NCBI GenBank assembly: GCA_009763385.1
Contig: CM019825.1
Coordinates: 23,514,278-23,578,277 of the forward strand
Source of the DNA: Coix lacryma-jobi var. lacryma-jobi
Taxonomy: Eukaryota; Streptophyta; Magnoliopsida; Poales; Poaceae
DNA length: 64,000 nucleotides
Direction of reading: 5' to 3'
Numbering within the stretch: position 1 is the first letter of the stretch; every line of letters begins with the position of its first letter. Made by a program: the position numbers and the translations under genes. This document shows, piece by piece, positions 11,946 to 20,828 of this stretch. The notes under the pieces are model-generated. The model saw only the letters and a program-made list of their open reading frames with translations. It ran no database searches and was not told the origin of the DNA.

Positions 11946-12149
11946 TACCTTGATTAACATTCATATATATACATCATAACATGCATACCATGCTCAACTT
12001 ATTTATCATACAAGTCCGCTCTTGGGCAGGACTACTGACACCACTATCTTACACAACTGACCAAACTAGAGGTTTTCTGACTAACTAAGTTACAAAGTCA
12101 GAAAGATCACACTATGATACATCTCATGTTTACTCAACCTCTAGATCTA

Positions 12150-12695
12150 TCACTCTTCCCCAGATAAGACTTCATACTCCACCGGTTCTAACTCCTCATC
12201 TTCTTCTTCCTCTGCTTCTACCTCAGATTCATTTTCAGGAATAGGTGGCGTAGCAGGTTCTGGCTGCAACCGTGCAGTCAGCTCCTCTAGTTGTCGGTGT
12301 AGGTCAGCATGGTGATTAGCCATTAGGTTTTGATTATCTCTCATTACATCTACTCGGGTTCGTGCCCGATTCCTCTGTTCGATAGCCTTTCTCCACTTGC
12401 ACTCATATTCTTGATGCTGCTCGTGGTGGTATTGCAACTGCTCACGTAACTCTTCCTTCTCTCTGGTGCCCCTCATCCTTTCTCCATTTGCCCTTGCCAA
12501 CTCCATGTACAGGCGGTCTACTTCCGCCTGAAGTTGTGATGAGGCACTATTACTACCTTCACCTTCTTCATAAGCAACCACTGGCTGGTTGCTTCCCACA
12601 CTATCTGCGGGTTCATCATCTCTTGGGGCAAGAACGTGTCGCGGAACACCTCGAGGTCCGGTACACTTGCGTGCAGTCTGCCTAGTACGGGCCAT
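12150..12695 (-). CDS. Histone-H3-tail-like coiled-coil protein of the retrotransposon
   Basis: This 181-residue ORF lies between the primer-binding site and gag. Its N-terminus reads MARTRQTARKCTG. Histone H3 begins with the same residues except Lys4 (Arg here) and Ser10 (Cys here). Similarity continues as VPRHVLA beside H3 APRKQLA, one residue out of register, and then stops; there is no histone fold. Residues about 53-145 are rich in Glu, Arg, Leu and Gln with heptad-like spacing, suggesting a coiled coil. The last 30 residues are strongly acidic and end LSGEE. A splice-acceptor-like TATTTTAGCAG ends directly at the ATG. The ORF is conserved in both internal regions of the tandem. A role as H3 mimic acting with the pol chromodomain is inference; no known function is recognised. 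Confidence 0.8.
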   Translation of the reverse strand: MARTRQTARKCTGPRGVPRHVLAPRDDEPADSVGSNQPVVAYEEGEGSNSASSQLQAEVDRLYMELARANGERMRGTREKEELREQLQYHHEQHQEYECKWRKAIEQRNRARTRVDVMRDNQNLMANHHADLHRQLEELTARLQPEPATPPIPENESEVEAEEEEDEELEPVEYEVLSGEE

Positions 12696-12712
12696 CTGCT
12701 AAAATATATCCA
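12696..12712 (-). promoter_or_regulatory. Putative splice acceptor at the start of the H3-like ORF
   Basis: The minus strand reads GATATATTTTAGCAG followed at once by ATGGCC. Its match in layout to the gag acceptor suggests alternative 3' splice-site choice from a common leader. Confidence 0.4.
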
Positions 12713-13164
12713 TTTTGAAGATTAGAACTACATATGTTCCAGGATTAAGAGATAGAGTTTTATAATTAACCACTATATTAACTCTATTTAGAAACAACTC
12801 TTAAGAGGGAAAGTTAATTATAGGTTATCAATCATGATGCATGAATCGAACTTACGAACAAAGCATACATCAAATAAACAATTAACTTTAAAATAGTCAC
12901 TTACTAAAAAAATGAATAACTTTCTTTTTATAAGTAGGGCATTATTATAAACATTGTTCCTTAGATATAAATAGTACCATAACTAAACTAAAAAAACATA
13001 TCCATTTAGATAGAAAGATAAGTCTAAAGAATGAATCAAGGCAAGTTAGAAGAATAAGACAAGTCTTAGAAGCAATTTGGACTCAAACTAATTTGAAATT
13101 TAGTTTATCTCAAAACTTTTGAAGTTTTCAAAATGAATACTGTTATACTTTCTAAGGGATTCCT

Positions 13165-13176
13165 GCTCTGATACCA
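13165..13176 (-). other. Primer-binding site of the complete Ty3/gypsy element
   Basis: The minus strand reads TGGTATCAGAGC three bases after the 5' LTR end (13180), complementary to initiator tRNA-Met. Confidence 0.88.
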
Positions 13177-13179
13177 AGC

Positions 13180-16100
13180 TGTGGCAGAACCTCCTGAATT
13201 AAGTGGCCCACCTGCATCCATCATTGCCCTAAGGACCTTTGATCGGCGTGCACGAGTTCCAAATGATTCAAGAGGTCTGTCGGGTGTCCTCGGGAAACCC
13301 GAATCATCCACGTTACATTCTTTCCAGGATAATCCCTCATCAAGCATCACAGTATTACAACAGTTTTATAGATAAGATAAATCAGAGTAAAGCGGAAAGG
13401 TTATAATACATAGATTAAAAACTTAGAGTTTTACAAACCATAAGTACTTATTACATAAACGGTTCGGAACTTTATAATACATATAACACACAAAAGTTTT
13501 TACTTGCCCAAGGTCACACATTAGAATCATCATCACTCTCTTCTACTAGAGTGAAGTAGCACTGTCCATCAAAAGGTGGATCCATGTACTCACCTGCAAC
13601 AAGGGTTAACAAACCCTGAGTACAAAAGTACTCAACAAGACTTAACCGTATAGGGAAAAGAAGAAGACTCAGGTATGAAGACTGTAAGGATTCAAGGTAA
13701 GGCTTTAGCAAAGTCAAAGCATTTTGTTTGCGTAAAAGCTTACTAAAAGTAAAACCTATTTTCAAGTTTTAACTCAAGTTTGTAACTATCCAAAGATTCT
13801 TAAACCTTCATCCTCTTTAAATTCTCATTTCATAACCATCCCATTCTTTACTACGGTGCGGAACAGTGGATTGAGGCTCCATATCCGAGGAAACACGGCG
13901 ATTCGAATCGATTAACCCAGCTGGGGATTCAGTACCACACGACATATGTAGAACTTAATCTTGCATATATCAACCCTATCTATAGATCCTCCCATACAAG
14001 AACGGGTTCGCGCCACCCGAGAGTACAGTACACCTCGAACCCGACTATCTCATAGCCCCGAGGGTACACGCTACTCCCGCCATCTTTCCACTCCCAGTGC
14101 GCGATTAGCCATTCTCAAGTATCGGAATAGCTATAGACGAGGCTTACGACCGCATGTGGGCTGTACTCAAAGGTCTCAATCACAGCGGTCCAACAACGAT
14201 ACGGTCCTAAGTTGAGTAACCTTACAACAAGACTCCACTCTTGTTGTAAGTTACTATCATTATCATGTTGTCTCAAGATTCATTACTCCCATAGCATAGC
14301 CACCATTTTGAAAAGCAACTACTATACTAAAGTAGTAAAGCTTGGCTAAGCATACTAAACATTTTCATAAACGGTAACTAGGTTAAAGGTTGGAAACATC
14401 AAGGTAGGTAATGCATCAAATAGGATTCACCCAACTCCTATTACCTAATGCATCATATTACTCAAGTGAAATAACTTTAGAAAATCACAAGGATAAGGTT
14501 AATGTCCGGGGCTTGCCTTGAGAGTCAGCGAAGTCCGGAGTCACAGGAAAAGAAGAATCCACTCCCTCAAGAGATATCCACGGAGTTTCAGATTCTTCCG
14601 GAACGGGAGCTACACGTAAAAGTGCATATGCATGATCAATGAGATGCTTATGATATGATCATGGTAAAGATGGAAATTTTCTAAGTTGTAGACATTTATT
14701 CAAACAATCTTTCATCACGGTAAAGTTGCAAACCAACAACACCATCTTTAGCTATTAAACTACACATTATTACTTAAGCAAATTTTATTATCTTTATTAA
14801 GCAAAGCAAGGTTAGGTAACTAACAAACAACAAAAGGTCATAAGCATAAAGGGATCCATAACCAGGGAGCAAAACATGCCAGTGTTCCCCTGGTTGTCAA
14901 ACAATTCCAAAAGTCACACAAATCCTAAAGTGATTAACTAAATGTATATCATAAGCCATTTAAAATAGCTTTCAACACATACATAAATCATACTTGGTCA
15001 AACAGAGATGAAATTAAACATGAAGGTGTATATCAGTGATATAAACTCCCATGTCAAATTTCATGATTTTTGGAAAAACACAGAAAATTACATAATTCAT
15101 TAAGGTTGCACTTATTAATTAAAGAACCTATTTAAATCAGTTTTAAAAGCTACTCAAAACTCAAGTTTCAGATTTTTCATAAATACTAGATAACTTGAGA
15201 AAACTTCACACAAAATTTCATAATTTTCAGAGCTATAAAATAAATACAACAAAAAGAACAAATCTAGTTACTGTTTAAAGAAACAGAAAAAGAAAAACTC
15301 AAAACGCGCCCAAACCGGCCTTATGGCCTAGCCCAAACGGCCCAACGCCACGCGAAAGCCAGCCCAGCCAGCTCCCGCCCGCGCGCCTTGGTTATATTGC
15401 AGAAAAGCCCTTCGGCTTGAAGGAAACCAACCCGCGGTCCAGCGCACTATTCAGAAGAGTCACGAGCTTAACAACCAACACCCTGTAGTTTCTTGCCTTC
15501 GCAACGGCGAGGTCCTCGGCCATGGTTCGCGCGCACGGCGACGCACCGAGCGGCGGTGTGACTTACGCCGGCCAACTCCGGCCACTAGAGACCCAACGGA
15601 CGCAAGCATCAGCACCGGCAAGCCAACCGCAACCGATTGAGCCCCTATCCCTAAACTCTACTGCTCCGACGAGGTCCGGCCACGCGCGGCGGCGAACCGA
15701 GCCGCGGCGGACCTGTTCCGGCAGACCTAGGCCGGTAGAAGTGGAACGGATAGGCTAGGAAGGTCCAGTGGCTCACCCTGGTGCTGGCGGTGTAGTTGGT
15801 TTGATCGGAGAAAACTCGGAGGTGAGAAGTCCACAGAGCAGTGGCCTCCGGCGGCGAGCTCCGGTGAAGATGGCGCTGTTCCGGCGAAACCTGAGCGTCA
15901 AAAAGGAAACCATCGAGCCGATGAGTGTTCCGGGGTCAGGACGAAACAACAACATGAGAAAGAGAGGTTGGAGAGGTGCTCGGTTGAGCTGACCACGGTG
16001 AAGTCGAGCTCGGCGACGTTTTCTGCCCGGCGGGAAGAAAACCGGCAAGTGTGAGCTATCTGGTGCGGTAGAGATGGAGAGGAAAGGTCCGGGAGGTGCG

Positions 16101-17083
16101 CAAGGAAGTGAAGTACTTATAGGCGCGGTGAATTTGGATGAGATGGAGCAGGGACGGTGAATTGCGGATTTGGATCAAGAAGTTGCCCGTCGGTGCCTTG
16201 GTGGCAAACGCCGGCGGCGAGCGCAGGAGAAGGTGCCACGACGCGAGAGAGCTGGCCAGCAGGTGCGCAACCTCGCCACGGTCACGGTCGTGTGCGGATT
16301 CGGGAGAGATCGGCGTCCACGCGCGCGCTCGGGTGACCAACAGATCACCCCCTCCCTGCCGCCATGAACAGGGACAAGAACATATCCTCTCCCTTTCCCT
16401 TTCTACCCTTCTCTAATTTTAAAATTACTTTGAAATTTTGAATAGAAGTTGAAAATATTCCAAAATATCAAATGCTCAGAATTTAAAACTGAACATCATT
16501 TATTTTTGCAACATAAACAGAAAATGCTTAGATTTTGAATTAGGGTTTGCAAAGCAAAAAGGGGACAAAAAGGATAAAAGAGAACTTTCACAATTGCTTT
16601 TGATTTCATATGAAAACTTGAAAAACTTTATACATCAAAGTTGATCCTTAACAAAAATGGAGCAACTTTGCTTTTTGAAGCATACTCAAATTCTTTTTAG
16701 ATTTTGATTTATAGAAAAGGGAATAAAATAGAATTTTGAATTTATTTAAACTATTTAATTGAATTTTAACCAAATCTGATTTATATCTTAATGATGACTT
16801 GAATCAAGGTCCAAATACACCTTTGAGACATAAAACCAAAATTTGATCCAAAATTCACTACTATAAAAGAAATTACCATTATACCCCTAAAAACATACAA
16901 ACACTATTCACCACTATGAAAGCATAAACTAGGGTTTAACTTAAGCACTTTTTATCAACTAAGCACAAGCATAAAATAATAAACTTGTTTTAGTGAATGC
17001 ATAACCAGGTTATCACTCAAATGATATGCCAGTGCATATGATGACATGTCAAGTTTTAGTTTGCTTAACACCAGAGTGTTACA
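13180..17083 (-). repeat. 5' LTR of the complete Ty3/gypsy element (3904 bp)
   Basis: This LTR runs TG...CA and pairs with 3410-7313. It carries a TATA-like motif at 16114-16122 (minus strand), giving a predicted start near 16085. A strong donor-like CAG/GTGAGT on the minus strand has its junction at 13594/13593. Reading frames of 65-95 codons inside it match nothing I recognise. Confidence 0.92.
13588..13597 (-). promoter_or_regulatory. Putative splice donor in the LTR leader
   Basis: The minus strand reads GCAGGTGAGT, close to the consensus donor. An intron from here to the acceptors at 12696 or 11929 would remove the primer-binding site, separating messenger RNA from genomic RNA. Weaker donors (GTAAGT) lie near 12850 and 12900. 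This is inferred from sequence only. Confidence 0.35.
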
Positions 17084-18738
17084 CCTATAAATGCATGCAA
17101 AAAGAAGTTGTCATTATATTTGTATGACCATAAAATGCAATAATTATTAAAGGTAACAACTAGATCTAGACAACTATCCCTGTGATTCAACCAGTGCTAC
17201 ATAAAAGCACCAAAACTAGAACAACATTTTAAAAAGTACAAAATGCACATTTCTCAATCATAATTAAAAAAGCGATTTAGATGAATTATGGTGTGCTAAT
17301 CAAAACATCTGTACCCAAACCTCCGCCTCCCGTTTATTCCAAAAAAAATAGAGCTCTATTTCATCACTCTATGGTAAGCTAACATGGACTTAAAAACTAT
17401 AATGCCAATTCACCACTGCAGAATTACTGAGATATATCATGATTATGCGTCCTAGTTTCATTCCTTATTGTTGAACAACCATCCCAATGTTCAGCATGCA
17501 TCAACATATGAAAACCACAAAAATCATAATTGCAGGGATAAAACAAATATAGAACCCAATACATATAACAAGTCTGGTTGCAGGGATAAAAGAATATAGA
17601 ACCCAAATATGATAATATTATAGTGGATTGTATTTTCTTAGCCAAATTGAGTGTTATTCGTTAGACGACAATGCCTTAAGCAAGACAAACACTATAGCAA
17701 TATTTATTTTTGGTCCTGGTAACTATGACACACCTCAAGCTGAATATGTAGTTGCTAGGCCACCGCCTTAACGTGCTTCTCTCAGAAGGCTAAATTGCCT
17801 ATTTAGGAGTACATTGTTGCCTAACAAATGATACTTAAATTGGCTAGCAAGAATAAGTGTCTATCTCAGAAAAAGGGGGGCCAAAGGAAAAAAACTATGA
17901 GGCTGCCCTACAGAAGAAGTTGGCACTCCTAGCTAGTCACCAGCACAGATCTAAAAAAAATAAATTGCAGATACATAGCAAATAAGAACCGGGTAGTAGA
18001 TGAATTTTAATGTTTCAATGACATTACAAAATGCTAATAGAAGGATAAATAAGAGTTCATCAGATAGGTTTGATCCTTACAGCAAGAAGCTATTTCTACT
18101 AGGCAAACTGAAAAATAAAAGGTCAAGACTTGTATATTGCTTACCTGCGCAGACTAAGAGCAAAACAATTTCAAGGTGTTCAATACCTGCTGTTGTACCT
18201 ATGATCTACTTGAGCTGCTCCTAGGGAGACCAAAGCTGCACCTCCTGTGATTAGTCGACGACTAATCGGACGACTATGTTTCTAGTCACTCTGTTCGGAT
18301 CGATGACCATAAACGGAGCTGGGAGTGATAAGGCTGACTAATTGTGACTAGTCAGACGACTTAATAACATTGTCAACAGTACTAAAAAATCTCAGAAAAA
18401 AGTAGCTAGAACACTTCACTGTTAGCTTTCAGAATATTCAATCACATACATAATGAAGAAAAAATAATAATGCAGAAATTATTGTAAGCCACTTTTGAAA
18501 AGGAAATAATAAACAAACAAATGCAAATGGAGCCAGATCGATTTCAGATGAAACATCAGAAGCATCTCAGACCAGCATGTAAACTGTAAACACACTGAAG
18601 TGCCCTCAAACCCCTATTATAAATGATTAGACAGATCTCATCAGGTTCATCAGAGACTGGAATTAGCTAGAAGGTGAAATAGTAGTAATAGTAGTCATCT
18701 ACTGGCACTGAGGTGAACAACACACACCATAGTTCAGT
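17084..18738. other. AT-rich host flank, no confident gene
   Basis: I see no convincing coding region. A 27-base motif (gcagggataaaa...tatagaaccc) is repeated imperfectly about 48 bases apart at 17532-17608. A 19-base near-perfect palindrome lies at 18249-18267. On the minus strand, a stretch near 18145-18235 ends in CAG/GTAAGC like an exon end, but no protein family is recognised. Confidence 0.4.
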
Positions 18739-19201
18739 TCAAAATTTCAATCCCCGGCCATCCAGAATACTGCTCCTACACAAAGGACACAACCATCGAT
18801 CCGCTTGTACTTCTTGTAAAAAATAATGTTGCATCTGTAGTTGCCGGCAGGGGCGGACCCAGTAAAGGACATGGATGTACACATTTACACCCAGTAATTT
18901 TCGCAAAACAATCGAAGTTAGTAGGCATAATACATGCATGTGCACCTGTAACTAGATTCAGATCCGATAGTATGTTAGGGTTTGGACGCACAGTTTGTAC
19001 CTACTAATTACGTTAAGGTTTGGGCGCACAGCTTCGCACAGCAGAAAGGGAGGACAAGGGGAGGGAATACCTGGTGTCCTGGTGGTGCTCGTCGCCGGCC
19101 AAGGTGGCGAGTGGCGAAGTAGGGGACGGCAGCGACGGTCGCGGGGACACCGGGGCTGCAGAGGGCGGACGCCGTGCTGGAGCTGGTCGTGAGGTGGCTG
19201 G
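18739..19201 (-). pseudogene. Relic of a minus-strand gene with a TAF15b-like 5' end
   Basis: On the minus strand, 19074-19012 aligns without gaps to the TAF15b 5' region (about 35975-36037), 49 of 63 bases by hand count. It includes the segment ctgctgtgcgaa and a following cccaaacc-taac motif. Further left, a short open stretch (18739-18850) reads RWLCPLCRSSILDGRG and is followed by T-rich DNA like a 3' untranslated end. Between the two lies a gggtccgcccctg motif like the end of a DNA transposon. No full-length product can be assembled. It is either a duplicated 5' fragment of the TAF15b gene or a different broken gene. Confidence 0.3.
19197..19201. repeat. Left target-site duplication of copia element 1
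   Basis: The bases gctgg directly before the left LTR match gctgg at 25826-25830 directly after the right LTR. Confidence 0.85.
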
Positions 19202-20266
19202 TGTTAAAAGAATAGACAATTTCCAGATTAAAACCAGAATATAAATCATGATAAAATGATGATCTAGATATCTCAGATTGTATTATTTACTAGCATAGCA
19301 AAACATGCATAACATGATCTCAAACATGACAACCGGTGTAAACATAGCTCGTACACCAGATAGATTAAAAAGCAAGAACAAAGGCAGAAGACCTGATATA
19401 AGCATAGAAATTAGATCACGAACGGCGTACCTTTCTGATGCTGGAGAAGACGGTGGCGGAGTCGGCGCTGGACGATCCTCGATGAGCGCTGGAGGAAGAG
19501 CTCGGAGCAGTTGACGACGAATACGTCTTGACGCAGCGCCGCCTGACTTAGACGGTAGACGACCCGTTGTTGAAGACGAGAGCAGTCGCGCGACGAGCGC
19601 TTCCCAAAAACCTTATTCGCCTTCTCCCGGTGCAGGATCGCAAAGACGAGGGTTTCGGAGACCTGCTCACCCGGTCGCTGGTGCACGCAAGCGAACGGAC
19701 TGGAGACGACTAGACGGCAGCGCAAAAGCGATATGAGGCAAACCCTAGCTCGAGAGGTGTTGAGATACGTTTTGGCGTGGCCGATAGGTTGCTTATATAG
19801 CCCTGTTGAACCGACCTCGTGTCGCGATCACGATCTAAATCGGTTTAGGACTCTTGAGTTGTAACTGTTTAGAACTCTGCAACTTGAAGGCCAAGAAACC
19901 AAAAACTAAAACTGCAAAAGGAGATCGCACTCCCGCAAGGCGAGGAGCCGGATTTCGGCGGACCATTCACGCAGGTGCCGCGCACCCGTGCAAGTCGCCA
20001 CGCCACGCCACGCCACGCCCGGCCCGGCCCGGCCCGGCGAGGCGAGGCGAGCGAGCGCGCGCGTGTGGGTTTCTCTTTCTCCTTCTCACACTAGACTTGA
20101 GGAAGTGGAGAGGACTTCCATATTTAAGCAAGTCCTCCTCCCCTTCCACTAGCAAGGTGGGACTAAAGAGTTCCACTTCCCCTCTTTGCTCACACATGAA
20201 TGGGCCTTTGAGATTTATTATGAATTTCAGAATTTGTTAATGGGCCAAGCCCATATAATTCTAACA
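19202..20266 (-). repeat. 3' LTR of copia element 1 (1065 bp)
   Basis: Minus-strand LTR from TGTTAG to AACA, with a TATA box (CTATATAAGC) at 19791-19800. It contains tandem CCACG and CCCGG runs near 20000-20040. Confidence 0.92.
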
Positions 20267-20284
20267 ATCCCCCACCAGATCTCA
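20267..20284 (-). other. Polypurine tract of copia element 1
   Basis: The minus strand reads GATCTGGTGGGGGAT directly before the LTR start TGTTAG, the normal arrangement for copia elements. Confidence 0.8.
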
Positions 20285-20828
20285 AATTCCCATTTAGAGT
20301 TTTGCCTGTTCCCGCTACTGTTTGATATATTAGTGTTTAGCAGAGACTGTTAAGTTGAACTTCCACCTATAACCTTAAGTTACACTTATTCACAACTTGA
20401 ACAATGGACTATGCCTTGAATTGCAAGTTTTGCGTGAAGCAAGTTTTACTCAAGGTTAAACTAGTACCTGGCTGCCAATAGCCTTTCTCCGTGGGTGGAG
20501 CATATACGTCATACTCCATGGTCTCTTCATGAGCTTACTAGAGATCACCCTAATCTCATAGACTGCGACGTTTAACAGTCATGACTCATATAGGTATGTT
20601 CTTTCAAGAATACTCTGTAGGACAGCATCTTTGCTTTTAAAAGCCAATAGAACATATTAAGGCCTTTGCCAACCTTCCATACAGTGCCTCATAGCAATGA
20701 GAGTATTGCATCTTTCACATAGAGAGGGTTTAGAGGTTACTCTCCTCAGTTTACCAATAACTTGTTCTTCCCAGATCCTTAGTCACGGGATCTCCGATCA
20801 AAAAGGTTGGGTTGCTACTACTGTAAAC
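20285..20828 (-). other. Non-coding 3' internal region of copia element 1
   Basis: About 540 bases between the end of the RNase H frame and the polypurine tract. No ORF of note is seen. Confidence 0.6.

Larger units (their letters stand above)
3410..17083 (-). mobile_element. Complete Ty3/gypsy chromovirus (Tekay/Del-like), 13.7 kb
   Basis: The element has two 3.9-kb LTRs (3410-7313 and 13180-17083), a tRNA-Met primer-binding site, a polypurine tract, an intact 1491-codon gag-pol and an extra ORF upstream of gag. Pol domains run protease, RT, RNase H, integrase (the gypsy order), and a chromodomain-like C-terminus places it among chromoviruses. Three differences between LTRs in 3904 bp (0.08 percent) would mean about 30 thousand years at the commonly used rate of 1.3e-8 per site per year, if the LTRs diverged only since insertion. 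Because this element shares an LTR with a second internal region, the left LTR may have come from recombination rather than the original insertion. The bases right of it are cctat; the matching TSD would be beyond the left window edge. Confidence 0.92.

Noticed and set aside
11929..11964. Gag start at the more upstream ATG (MNVNQ...)
   Set aside because: Those 12 codons coincide with the tract of a good splice acceptor that ends at the next ATG; kept only as an alternative.
19411..19725. 104-codon frame in the copia 1 LTR (and 24970-25284)
   Set aside because: It is present in both LTRs only as a leader frame, has no recognised domain and is interrupted by differences typical of non-coding drift.
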